The position numbers and the translations under genes are program-made. Under the pieces are notes generated by a model. The model did no database searches. It had not been told where the DNA came from and saw only the letters and a program-made list of their open reading frames with translations. From NCBI RefSeq assembly GCF_024323335.1, contig NC_066580.1, forward strand, positions 83,871,391-83,935,390: DNA of 64,000 bases, in the 5' to 3' direction. Shown one piece after another: positions 20,979 through 31,855 of the stretch (position 1 is its first letter; the number at the start of each line of letters is the position of its first letter). Origin of the DNA: Lathyrus oleraceus. Taxonomy: Eukaryota > Streptophyta > Magnoliopsida > Fabales > Fabaceae.

Positions 20979-21548
20979 ATTATTGTTGAGCGTCCATAAA
21001 GAACTTGATGAACTAGGTGATGAACTTTGCTAATGATGATGATGAACTGATGAAGATGATGAACTTGAGAGAGAAAAGGGGTTTGTGTAGGTAGTGAGTG
21101 TAAAAAGTGTGAAATTGTGAGTTGTGAAAATGTCAAATACGCAAAAGAGGGAATGGAAAACGACAACGTTAGAGGCAGTTGAGAAGTTAGAATTTTAATG
21201 ATGCACATTAACCAAGTTGACACGCTTAAGGGAGACATGATTACAACCCATGATGGAATTCTAATCCCCAAATCATCACACTGCTCGAGGAGAACTCAAA
21301 GGTCTATCTCTTCATTTCTGCTAGACAGCTGTCTAGAAGATCCAAGGTCAGATGCAAGATACCCCACGTGCTGATCTATCTGATCTTCAGGAATACCAAG
21401 GGATTGGATCCTGAGGATTTCTGATTCAAATGACTCCTAACTGGTAGAAGTATCAGAGTTAGATCCAGATACCAGATGTTTATTTCAGAGCCTTATTTCG
21501 CAATTTCAGAGAAGCACATTTGGTTTATTCTGGGCATTTTTCAATTTT
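20979..21548 (-). other. Sire-H interval between RNase H end and env-like ORF
   Basis: The pol frame ends with TGA near 21549 and is followed by AAA-ATT, not the CAR-YYA context. Another frame remains open from 21271 to 20732 but overlaps the env-like ORF in a different frame and has no recognisable motif. I see nothing else here. Confidence 0.55.
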
Positions 21549-23827
21549 TCAATGTTTCAGAATAAATGAGAATCTATCTTCAGTGAATGATTTTGTAAAA
21601 ATATCAGCCCATTGATGGTTTGTATCAATAAATTTTAAGGATATTACCCCTTTTTGAACATAGTCTCTGATAAAATGATGTTTTATTTCTATGTGCTTAG
21701 CTCTGTAATGCAATATAGGGTTCTTACTTAGACAAATGGAAGCAGTATTATCACAGAAGATAGGAATGTTACTCTCAAAGATCTGAAGGTCTTCTAGTTG
21801 ATTTTTCATCCAGAGCATCTGAGTAGTGCATAGTGAAGCTGATATATATTCTGCTTCTGCAGTAGACAGAGTGATGGTTGATTGTATTTTGCTGGCCCAC
21901 GATATGAGATTATTTCCTAAGAACTGACAGTTCCCAGATGTACTTTTACGTTCCATTCAGTCCCCTGCATAATCTGCATCACAATAACCAGGGAGCCTAT
22001 ACTCTGATGTTTTCTCATACATCAGGCCAAGGTTATGATATCCTTTCAGATACCTTAGGATTCTTTTAACAGTTGTTAAATGGGACTCCCTTGGATCTGA
22101 TTGGAATCTGGCACAAAGACATACACTAAAAAGAATATCAGGACGTATGGCCGTCACATAGAGAAGAGAGCCTATCATACCTCGATAGAGCTTCTGACAA
22201 ACCTTTTGACTAACTTCTTCTTTCTCTAGAATGCAGGTTGGATGCATGGGTGTCCTTGCTGGTTTGCATTTAGGTCATTTCGAATTTCTTCAGAATGTCT
22301 TTTATGTATTTACTTTGATATACATAAGTAGCTTCTGAAGCTTGATTTATTTGAATTCCCAGAAAGAACTTTAGTTTTTGCATCAGGCTCATTTCAAATT
22401 CTGCCTGCATTAGCTCAGAGAATTCTTGACAAACTGAGGGGTTAGCTGAACCAAAAATTATATCATCAACATATATCTGGCATATCATGAGATCATTTCT
22501 AATGTTTTTACAGAAGAGTGTAGATTCAACCTTTCCTCTAATAAAGTCATGTTCCAGAAGAAAGTTGCTTAGTCTTTCATACCAAGCTCTAGGAGCTTGT
22601 TTTAGACCATACATTGATTTTTTCAGTTTAAAATCATGTTCTAGACATCTAGAGTTTTCAAAACCTGTGGGTTGATGAACATACACTTCTTCTGATATAT
22701 AACCATTAAGAAATGCGCTCTTGACATCCATCTGATATAATTTGATGGAATGATTTACAGCAAATGAAACAAGTAAACGAATGGATTCTAACCTGGCGAC
22801 TGGAGCAAAGGTTTCATTGTAGTCAATGCCTTCTTGTTGACTGTAAGCTTGTACCACCAGTCATGCTTTGTTTCTGACTACTTCTCCCTTTTTCGTGCAA
22901 TTTGTTTCTGAATACCCATCTTGTTCCAATAATATAACTTCCTTTAGGCTTTGGGACGAGATCCTAGACGTCATTCTCTGAGAATTGATCAAGTTCTTCT
23001 TTCATTGCCAGAACCCAATCATTGTCTTGAAGTGCCTCATCACAGGAAGTAGGCTCAAATGGAGATACTAATCCCAGAGGAGTTTCTTCAAATACTTTGA
23101 ATGTTGACCTAGTTCTGACAGGTTCATCCTTGTTTCCCAGAATCAAATCTTCATAGATGTTTGGGCGATTTCTTGATCTTTTCTGGGTAGTTGAGATTTC
23201 AGTTGTTTCTGGATTGAGTTTCTCAGCTTCTTTTGATGCTTTAGTCTTTTCGTTAGAGTCTGTAAGAGTTATCTCCAAATCTACAAGTTTCTCAACTAGC
23301 TTTGACTTTTCAGGGTCAAGCTTATCATCAAATCTAACATGTATTGATTCTTCCACAATTTTGGTTCTGTGTTGTATACTCTGTAGCCTTTAGAGCGTTC
23401 TGAGTATCCTAACATAATACCTTTTTTTTGCTTTTGATTCAAACTTATTCAGATGTTTTTAGTATTAAGAATAAAACATGAGCATCCAAAAGGATGGAAA
23501 TCAGAAATGTTGAGTTTTCTTCCCTTGCACAGTTCATAAGGGATCTTCTCCAAAATAGGTCTTACAGAGATTCTATTTTGAATATAACACGTTGTATTTA
23601 CTGCTTCAGCCCAAAAGTGCTTAGCCACATTTGTTTCATTGATCATGGTTCTTGCTATTTCTTGGAGTATCCTATTCTTCCTCTCTACAACTCCATTTTA
23701 TTGTGGAGTTCTAGGGCAGGAGAAATCATGGGATATTCCATTAGAATCAAACAGTTCTTCACAGAACTTATTTTCGAATTCACCACCATGATCACTTATG
23801 ACTCTGATGATTTTAGAGTCAAATTCG
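21549..23827 (-). pseudogene. pol: Sire-H integrase (C-terminal part), RT and RNase H
   Basis: Minus-strand pieces in order: integrase core after the Sire-2 break (GGEFENKF, VVERKNR, FWAEAVNTTCYIQNR, to 23449), linker and RT start (23356-22964), RT (22857-22270: MDVKSAFLNGYISEEVYVHQ, YGLKQAPRAWYERL, QIYVDDIIFG), RT end (22247-21957) and RNase H (DADYAGD, KSTSGNCQFLGNNLISW, STAEAEYISA, IFTKSF). Pieces are split by stops and at least two frame changes. Related to but clearly distinct from Sire-1. Confidence 0.92.
23823..23827. repeat. Target-site duplication ATTCG, left copy (Sire-2)
   Basis: ATTCG abuts the Sire-2 3' LTR; the partner is 31851-31855. The flanks rejoin inside the Sire-H integrase. 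Confidence 0.94.
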
Positions 23828-25299
23828 TAAAATTCTAGTTATCAGACTTTGGATGTCACACGGGTTGTTATGACGTCCAATTCTGCACAGACAGGAATTA
23901 TGCAGAACTTAAAAGTAAGTGCAGTAAATAACACAAGTAATTGTTTACCCAGTTCAGTCCAACATGACCTACATCTGGGGGCTACCAAGCCAGGGAGGAA
24001 ATCCACTATTAGTAGTATCAATTCAAAGCTAAACTCACCCGTTTACAACTTATCACTTAATCCCTACCCAATGCAATTTCAATCTTACACTAAGATCAGA
24101 GTTCCTACTCACTCCCCCTCAATCACCTCAGTGATTACTATCTTTAAACAATATTAAAGACAAGTTGAAGTCACACTTCAAACAACTCTTGATTGTGCTT
24201 CACAGCTTTAATCAAGATACACAACACTCACGCTTAAAAGCTTTGAGCGACACAACACTTACAACTCAATGAACACCCTATGCCACAACAATCATCTACT
24301 TGATAATGGCTTGGCTTACAAGTTACGTCTAATACAAGACTCACAAAAATACAGCAATGAAGTATGATGGACACATAAAATCTTCACGCCTCAAAATCCC
24401 CGAATCTGAATGAAGGAACGCCTTCCTTTTTATATTGCAGTACCTGGGCTTTTGCACCTGTATTCTCCTGAATTTAAGGTCACACGAGTTCCCATAAATT
24501 CAACATTTAGGTTACTAACAAATAGGCTATTTGTTAGGTTCATTAAATGTAACTTGGTTGTTGGTTTCCTGGTTTTTCTCTAAGCTGTTGACTTCCTGAA
24601 GAATAGCCCAAGAAAAGCTGAAACAGAAAACTGAACAACCTACAATATAGCATATGCTGTCAGGAATGAATGTCACGACATTCAGCTTGACATCAAGGTC
24701 CATATGCTGAGTCTGTTTTTCCAGAAAATAGACTGTACAATTTTGCTGACCTGTACATGATCAAAATGACCATACTACAGTAACAACTTACATTAATAAA
24801 TGTTAAAGTGTCCAACTTAACATTTACACATTTGGCCTTAAGTTAGTTCTGTTATTCTCTTGAAGAACAAACTAAGTTACATGCTGAAGTATAGCAGAAC
24901 ACCACTCTGTCTAATGTTCAGTAACTGCTGTCAATGATGAATGTCATAACATCCAATTTGACATTCAGTCAGTAGGCCTTATGCCAGGTCTGGTCTTTCC
25001 TTGATAACCAGACTGGAAATAAATACTAAGTTCTAACAGAACACCAGCTGTTCTATTTCTTAGTATCTGTTGACAGGTATGAATGTCACAGCATCCAGTT
25101 TGACATTCAATAAATCCTGTGTTAGCTAATCCTGCAGTAACTACTCAAGTGTGTCATGACATCAGTCAAGACATCAGAGTACAGTTAGATATTCTAACCT
25201 ACAATGTAGTCACACATACATACTATGTCATGACATCAGTCAAGACATTTGTAACCAGCTAGTGTTTTACCATATAATGCAGCCAATTAAACACCTACA
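23828..25299 (-). repeat. Sire-2 3' LTR (1472 bp)
   Basis: Outer end reads TA on the plus strand where the 5' LTR has TG, so one terminal transition has occurred. Otherwise near-identical to 30379-31850. Contains the same TGTCATGACA-like motif series as Sire-1. Confidence 0.96.
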
Positions 25300-25825
25300 A
25301 ACTCCCCCTTTGGCAAATTTTTGGCTAAAACACTTTGATCCCCATAACAGAGTTCATAGCAGCGGAATCACACACCTAGCAGGAAATAATACTAGCTAAT
25401 ACACTCAGAGTGGCAGCACACTCACACACATGGAAGTTAAATAAAAACTTCACACAGCAGCACACACATACAGAAGTTAAATCTAAACTTCGCACAGCAG
25501 CACACACATACAGAAGTTAAATCTAAAGTTCAACACACAGCAGCTGCAGGGGAGGAAGTTAAATAAAAACTTCACACACAACAGCATACAAGCAGTAGCT
25601 AAATACACACTTCATCACACAGCTGCAGTAGAGGAAAACTTCAATTTGTCATGAATGAGAACCTGTTTTAACAAAGTTTAACACAGTAAACTTCTGTTGT
25701 CCTGGGGTATCACTTGTCACTCCCCCTTTTTGTCAAAAATATTGCCAAAGCAACACTTTAAATTACAGATCCACAAATAGTAATTAGAATTACACAAATG
25801 ACAGAAAACATACAAAGCCAAGTAT
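25300..25825 (-). other. Sire-2 3' untranslated region: polypurine tracts and short hairpin repeats
   Basis: AAAGGGGGAGTT precedes the LTR on the minus strand, and a second tract lies at 25719-25734, as in Sire-1. Between them the inverted repeat GAAGTT-N7-AACTTC occurs at 25433-25451, 25473-25491 and 25555-25573, with a degenerate one at 25513-25531. A 40-bp direct repeat spans 25455-25534. Confidence 0.82.
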
Positions 25826-27802
25826 TTAAGCCTCAGCCTCATCATCAGCCTCCTCTTCAGAGCTGGCCTCCTCCTCATCCTCAGAACTTTGCCTATCAGC
25901 TCCATCCGTGTCCTCAGTAGAAGTCTCCAATTGCAAGATGAGCTTTTCCAAAGCATGCTTTCTAGCCTCCAGCTCTTTGCAGGTCTCTCTGAGAACTGCA
26001 ATAACAGCAGCTTTGTCTGGTTGGTTGCCAGTTTTGGATGTTTCTTCTGATGTCAAGACAATATCAGGGACATGCTTGCCCAGAAACAGTTTGTAGCTGA
26101 ACGCCAATGGACTCTCTCTTCTTCTCACAAAGTCATTATCTGTCAGGATGTGTGGAAATTGATTCAGCACTATTCCACATATGAGAGACGGAAAGGCAAT
26201 AGGTCCCTTCACACTAAAACTCCCAGCATGCTTCATGGTCTGCTCAAAGATGTAAGTCCCATAGTCCATCATTGCCTTGGTTCCCACTGCATAGATGAAC
26301 TTTCCTAACATCACAGACACAGTTGACTTGTGATTTGTGGGTACCCAGTTGGCTGCTCCCACTTTGTGTAACATTGCATACTTTACACTTAGTTGACTGG
26401 CCACCAACTTCCCTTTGAGAGGCCATTTCCGGACTTGCTTTGCTGTGATGACTTGACAGATAGTGTTGTCAGTCACTTCAAGCTCTGGTTGCACTTCATC
26501 TGCTCTTCCCAAATACAGATTTATCACTGAGGGGGAAAAGGTCACGCACTTGCCACGCACATAGACCTTTCTAAATTCTCTGGATTTCCCATCAGCACAC
26601 TCCTCAGACAGATTAACAATGAATTCCTTCACTAAGGTCTCATAGCATTTAGAGAGTTTAGTCACAGTTGTCATCAGTCCTGCCTCTTTGATGAGATCCA
26701 CAATTTCCTTACACTCCAAAGCATTCTGAGCCAGTTCTCTCTCCAATGCCAGCCTCTTGTGGTATACATACTTCCACCTGTTAACACTGGAGGCAAAGTG
26801 GAAGGACACATTGTCAATAGGAACTTCTGGGACACTAGCAGCCAGCCTGCTGGAAGAAGGCTTCTTCCTGGACATGGATGTTGTGACATCACATGGGACA
26901 TCAGATTCAGACTCCACCACCACAACCTTGGTCTTCAACTTCTTGGGCACCTCTTTGCTCCAAGATTTTGTAGGTCCATAACCTTTCCTCTTGTGTGCAC
27001 TCTCTGTCCCTGGTTGCTTGTGAGGATTTGTCTCATCAACTTCCTTGGAGGGGGACTTCTGCTCCACAGTCTTTTTCTCCCTCCTAGTCTTAACCCTCTT
27101 GGCTATCCTAGGGACAACTGAAGCCAAAAGTTCATTGTCAGAGAGCTCTTCTACGTTAACCGTTTCAACTCTAGGGTTGTCCTCAACACCTTGAGTAACA
27201 TTGGCCTTCTCACCTCTCACTTTGCCTGAGGGTTTTTCAATCTTTGACCCCTCATGAGCCTCTGGTTGCTCAACATTGTCAGTGACATTCTTTCTTAACA
27301 CTACAGCTTTATCTTGACATGCAGCAATATCAGGAATGATAGTGTTCAAGGGAACAGAAACCCCAGGAACATTCCGATTACTAGATAGTATCTGAGTGAC
27401 AATAGTTGCAATGGAGTTATGCACATACCTCGAGCCTTCCCTTGTTTGTTCATCAAGAGCGATTTCTGATGAAAATCCGGAGACCGTTTCCTTAGGTCTT
27501 CTTGCATGGGACGAAGTTGCTGCGTCAACAACAGGATCCTCCCGGGTAGGGTAGTAAGACTCAGTGCTGAGAGAATCAGACATGGTGGTGTAGGTGGTTG
27601 AGTCGGAATTGTGCGACATGCTTAACGTCTCGGAGGAGAGTTGAATCGTTTCTTTGGAAGAAGGTTTGCACAGATGGGAGTAGAAGCGATGGAATGTGAA
27701 ACGCTTGACGCAAGAGTGAGGTCTATTAGATTTTAACCACTCAGAGCTCACTATTTGTTGTTTAATAATTTGCTTTACTAAACAGAAGCTAACTAACTTC
27801 AT
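25826..27802 (-). CDS. Sire-2 3' ORF, 658 codons, env-like/plant-transposon-type protein
   Basis: Open frame without a stop, beginning in frame only two codons after the UAG that ends the pol remnant (ATG at 27802). The N-terminal ~290 residues are Ser/Thr/Lys-rich and look disordered. The globular part (about 325-600) contains ETLVKEFIVNLSEE, KVYVRGKCVTFSPSVINLYL and GPIAFPSLICGIVLNQ, resembling the domain named putative plant transposon protein (PF20167, from memory). The tail is very acidic (SSEDEEEASSEEEADDEAEA). It sits where Sireviruses carry the env-like ORF, and the general pattern recalls the Sire-H protein, though similarity is weak by eye. Function unknown. No clear signal peptide or membrane anchor is seen. 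Its openness contrasts with the broken gag upstream. Confidence 0.85.
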   Translation of the reverse strand: MKLVSFCLVKQIIKQQIVSSEWLKSNRPHSCVKRFTFHRFYSHLCKPSSKETIQLSSETLSMSHNSDSTTYTTMSDSLSTESYYPTREDPVVDAATSSHARRPKETVSGFSSEIALDEQTREGSRYVHNSIATIVTQILSSNRNVPGVSVPLNTIIPDIAACQDKAVVLRKNVTDNVEQPEAHEGSKIEKPSGKVRGEKANVTQGVEDNPRVETVNVEELSDNELLASVVPRIAKRVKTRREKKTVEQKSPSKEVDETNPHKQPGTESAHKRKGYGPTKSWSKEVPKKLKTKVVVVESESDVPCDVTTSMSRKKPSSSRLAASVPEVPIDNVSFHFASSVNRWKYVYHKRLALERELAQNALECKEIVDLIKEAGLMTTVTKLSKCYETLVKEFIVNLSEECADGKSREFRKVYVRGKCVTFSPSVINLYLGRADEVQPELEVTDNTICQVITAKQVRKWPLKGKLVASQLSVKYAMLHKVGAANWVPTNHKSTVSVMLGKFIYAVGTKAMMDYGTYIFEQTMKHAGSFSVKGPIAFPSLICGIVLNQFPHILTDNDFVRRRESPLAFSYKLFLGKHVPDIVLTSEETSKTGNQPDKAAVIAVLRETCKELEARKHALEKLILQLETSTEDTDGADRQSSEDEEEASSEEEADDEAEA

Positions 27803-27811
27803 TAGTTGCTA
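27803..27811 (-). promoter_or_regulatory. Stop-codon readthrough signal UAG-CAA-CUA (Sire-2)
   Basis: The remnant pol frame ends ...RTSENL, TAG (27809-27811), CAACTA (27803-27808), then ATG. CAA-CTA fits CAR-YYA exactly and is identical to the tobacco mosaic virus type context UAG-CAA-UUA except for one pyrimidine. Frame is the same on both sides, so suppression would fuse the 3' ORF to the gag-pol remnant. Confidence 0.82.
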
Positions 27812-29182
27812 TAAATTTTCAGACGTACGCATTCCCTCTTTGCCCTTACTATTGTCACACTTAGCAGCGTACAATGTCATGACATTCCGGGTGACATTGT
27901 ACTTTGTCTGCATCAGGTTCCCCCATACCAGGGATGACCACCTGCTACCACAAGCTAGGTATTGAGTTTCAGCAGGTGACAATAATACATACCTCTGTCT
28001 ATCATTTGTATGATGACCAGTAGGTGCCAATGGCTCATTACTTTTTGTCAGACATTTTCCACGGTCTGTCCTTTTATCTAAAGACAGATATGAGACTCTT
28101 CTCATAGCTCCCTTTGAAATGCTCTTCTTCATTCCTTTTACCTGAAGGAGATCAAGTCTTCCATGTCCCAGCTTCCCTTCCTGATCTTCCTTGGCTAAAG
28201 GACACTTGGGAAGGTTGGGAGAGTCTTTAGATTTCCATAGATAGCAATTATCTTTGGATCTGTCTCCTCTCATCACTTCTTGATCGCACCCATTCAGCAC
28301 CACACATCCTCCCTTGGTAAATTCCACCTTGAATCCTTGGTCACATAGCTGGCTTATGCTTATGAGGTTCACAGTTAGTCCTTTTACTAACAGTACACCA
28401 CTCAATTTTGGAGCTTCAGGACAGTCCAGCTTACCAACACCAATGACTTCTCTTTTAGTTCCATCACCAAATGTTACAAACTTGGTGGTAGGAGGATGTA
28501 GATTCACCACTAGGTTGCTCATCCCAGTCATATGCCTTGAGCAGCCACTATCAAGGTACCTGTCTTGTCTGATATGTGCCCTTGAATATGTGTGAGCAAG
28601 GTTAGCAACACACTGCTGATTCTCAGGAGAGAAGTGAAGCTTAGATGCTTGCTGCTTAGGATTGGCCTGAGGTGTCTGCTTAGCCGCCCATGTTTGTTTC
28701 TTAATGGGGACATTATGCATAGACACCTTCTTCTTAGGCCTACCTTGTGGGGTCTGGTTTGGGTAACCATGCAGCCTATAGCAGAAGGGTTTTATGTGAC
28801 CGAATCTACCACAGTAATGACATCTCCATCTTTTGAACTTCTTTTCCTGATGATGGCTCATTCTGGTTCCTCGATGTTGAGACATTGGATGTGACTTCCC
28901 TTTGGATTTCTGAACTTTACCCTTTGGGCGTTTGCGTTCAGCTGAGGATCTTTTCCCAAAGCCTAAACCAGAAGTGGTTCCAGACTTCTGTCCTATCTTC
29001 AGGATCTCTTCCAAGGTGTCAGATCCCTTATTCACCATTTTGATGGATTTGGTCATTTGGTCTAGCTTAGAGGTCAACAAAGAAATCTCACCCTTCAGAC
29101 CCTCTATGACTTTCAGCTGCTCTAGTTTCTCAGCTTCTAGCTCTTTGATGAGTTTCTTATGTTTTTCTCCTTGGATACACAC
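27809..29182 (-). pseudogene. Sire-2 gag C-terminus, protease and remnant pol
   Basis: A 457-codon frame: coiled-coil gag part, second CCHC knuckle (CHYCGRFGHIKPFC), protease motif (YLDSGCSRHMTG) and a degraded pre-integrase (GHGRLDLLQVKGMKKS). Then come scraps corresponding to the RT end and the RNase H (AETQYLACGSRWSSLVW, TKYNVTRNVMTLY), and finally the pol C-terminus (SENL). Compared with Sire-1, the integrase core, nearly all RT and most of RNase H are absent. More than one deletion is needed, yet the frame stays open to the UAG. Protease may be intact; copying enzymes are gone. Confidence 0.9.
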
Positions 29183-30308
29183 TTCTGCACTTTTAACACA
29201 TAGTTCTTTTTATGAGGCAGCAAGTTCATCCAAGGTGAGCTCATCTCCACTTGAGTTATCTTCTGAGGTACAGACACTGGTCATAGCAGTGACATGTTTG
29301 GCAGATTCTCCTTCAGATTCACTCTCAGTGTCTTCTTCTGACCAGGTGACAGATAGCCCTTTCCTTTGCCTCATGAGGAAGGTAGGGCAGTCAGTCTTAA
29401 TATGACCATATCCTTCACATCCATGGCACTGGATTCCCTTGCCTTAGTTGAACTTATCTTCAGAAGTAGATCTTTTCTTTATGTCAGACGGGATGTTCTT
29501 GACATTAGGTATACCCTGTTGATCAACTTTCTTTATGAGCTTGTTGAACTGTCTCCCTAGCATGGCTAAAGCTTCTGATATACTTTCATCACTTTCAGTA
29601 TATCCTGCTTCTGACTCCTCTACTGCATTAGATACAAAAGCTATGCTTTTGTTCTTCTTTTCAGCATTCTCACACAAGCCCATTTCAAAGGTTTGGAGAG
29701 ATCCAATGAGCTCATCCACCTTCATATTCCAGATGTCTAGTGCCTCCTCTATGGCTGTGACCTTCATAGCAAACCTTCTAGGCAAGGACCTGAGAATCTT
29801 TCAATACAAGTTTCTCTTCAGCCATTTTCTCACCTAGTCCACCAGAGGTGTTTGCAATTTCAAGAATATTCATGTGAAAGTCATGAATAGTCTCATCCTC
29901 TTTCATCCTCAGATTTTCAAACTTGGTGGTCAGCATCTGAAGTTTGGACATCTTCACCTTGGAGGTACCTTCATGAGTTACCTTGAGGGTATCCCAAACT
30001 TCCTTAGCTAGTTCACAGTGGTGTACCAGCCTGAAGATGTTCTTACTGATTCCATTGAACAATGCATTCAAGGCCTTGGAATTTCCAAGAGCTAATGCCT
30101 CTTGCTCCTTGTCCCACTCTTCTTCAGGAATCTGCACACTGACTCCATCTTCACCTGTCCTCATTGGATGTTCCCATCCTTTGTTGACAGCTCTCCAGAC
30201 TTTGCTGTCTAGAGACCTTAAGAAGGCTATCATACGAGGCTTCTAGTCATCATAATTAGAGCCATCCAACATGGGTGGTCTGTTTGAGTGTCATATATCC
30301 TTGTCCAT
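29183..30308 (-). pseudogene. gag: Sire-2 gag N-terminal part, broken
   Basis: Aligned with Sire-1, gag starts at the ATG at 30308. Codon 6 is a TGA where Sire-1 has glycine. A TAG replaces tryptophan in the YDDWKPRM motif near 30245. An extra base near 29800 shifts the frame, and further TAA stops lie at 29444-29446 and about 29216. The domain content is otherwise that of Sire-1 (UBN2-type, CHGCEGYGHI knuckle). As it stands, no full Gag can be made from the first ATG. Confidence 0.92.
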
Positions 30309-30361
30309 GGTACTCGAAAGTAACTTCCCTAGATCTCACCCAGAAATTCACAGGAAGGGTG

Positions 30362-30376
30362 CCTGCTCTGATGCCA
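30362..30376 (-). other. Primer binding site, initiator tRNA-Met type (Sire-2)
   Basis: TGGCATCAGAGCAGG on the minus strand, two bases from the LTR, identical to Sire-1. Retention fits an element that still moved recently. Confidence 0.92.
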
Positions 30377-30378
30377 AT

Positions 30379-31850
30379 TGAAATTCTAGTTATCAGACTT
30401 TGGATGTCACACGGGTTGTTATGACATCCAATTCTGCACAGACAGGAATTATGCAGAACTTAAAAGTAAGTGCAGTAAATAACACAAGTAATTGTTTACC
30501 CAGTTCAGTCCAACATGACCTACATCTGGGGGCTACCAAGCCAGGGAGGAAATCCACTATTAGTAGTATCAATTCAAAGCTAAACTCACCCGTTTACAAC
30601 TTATCACTTAATCCCCACCCAATGCAATTTCAATCTTACACTAAGATCAGAGTTCCTACTCACTCCCCCTCAATCACCTCAGTGATTACTATCTTTAAAC
30701 AATATTAAAGACAAGTTGAAGTCACACTTCAAACAACTCTTGATTGTGCTTCACAGCTTTAATCAAGATACACAGCACTCACGCTTAAAAGCTTTGAGCG
30801 ACACAACACTTACAACTCAATGAACACCCTATGCCACAACAATCATCTACTTGATAATGGCTTGGCTTACAAGTTACGTCTAATACAAGACTCACAAAAA
30901 TACAGCAGTGAAGTATGATGGACACTTAAAATCTTCACGCCTCAAAATCCCCGAAACTGAATGAAGGAACGCCTTCCTTTTTATATTGCAGTACCTGGGC
31001 TTTTGCACCTGTATTCTCCTGAATTTAAGGTCACACGAGTTCCCATAAATTCAACATTTAGGTTACTAACAAATAGGCTATTTGTTAGGTTCATTAAATG
31101 TAACTTGGTTGTTGGTTTCCTGGTTTTTCTCTAAGCTGTTGACTTCCTGAAGAATAGCCCAAGAAAAGCTGAAACAGAAAACTGAACAACCTACAATATA
31201 GCATATGCTGTCAGGAATGAATGTCACGACATTCAGCTTGACATCAAGGTCCATATGCTGAGTCTGTTTTTCCAGAAAACAGACTGTACAATTTTGCTGA
31301 CCTGTACATGATCAAAATGACCATACTACAGTAACAGCTTACATTAATAAATGTTAAAGTGTCCAACTTAACATTTACACATTTGGCCTTAAGTTAGTTC
31401 TGTTATTCTCTTGAAGAACAAACTAAGTTACATGCTGAAGTATAGCAGAACACCACTCTGTCTAATGTTCAGTAACTGCTGTCAATGAAGAATGTCATAA
31501 CATCCAATTTGACATTCAGTCAGTAGGCCTTATGCCAGGCCTGGTCTTTCCTTGATAACCAGACTGGAAATAAATACTAAGTTCTAACAGAACACCAGCT
31601 GTTCTATTTCTTAGTATCTGTTGACAGGTATGAATGTCACAGCATCCAGTTTGACATTCAATAAATCCTGTGTTAGCTAATCCTGCAGTAACTACTCAAG
31701 TGTGTCATGACATCAGTCAAGACATCAGAGTACAGTTAGATATTCTAACCTACAATGTAGTCACACATACATACTATGTCATGACATCAGTCAAGACATT
31801 TGTAACCAGCTAGTGTTTTACCATATAATGCAGCCAATTAAACACCTACA
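30379..31850 (-). repeat. Sire-2 5' LTR (1472 bp)
   Basis: TG..CA ends intact. TATA box at 30976-30988 (minus strand CAATATAAAAAGG). Differs from the 3' LTR at about a dozen positions by eye, indicating a younger insertion than Sire-1. Confidence 0.96.
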
Positions 31851-31855
31851 ATTCG
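31851..31855. repeat. Target-site duplication ATTCG, right copy (Sire-2)
   Basis: Perfect copy of 23823-23827. Confidence 0.94.

Larger units (their letters stand above)
23828..31850 (-). mobile_element. Sire-2: non-autonomous Sirevirus-type element with a large 3' ORF
   Basis: 8023 bp with two LTRs of equal length (1472 bp) that differ at about a dozen sites by eye, a PBS, a gag with several lesions, a pol reduced to scraps, a UAG-CAR-YYA stop and a 658-codon open frame, plus a perfect TSD (ATTCG). It is the same family as Sire-1 by LTR, PBS, gag and 3' untranslated sequence. Without integrase and RT it must have been mobilised by proteins from relatives. Inserted in the integrase of Sire-H. 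Confidence 0.95.
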
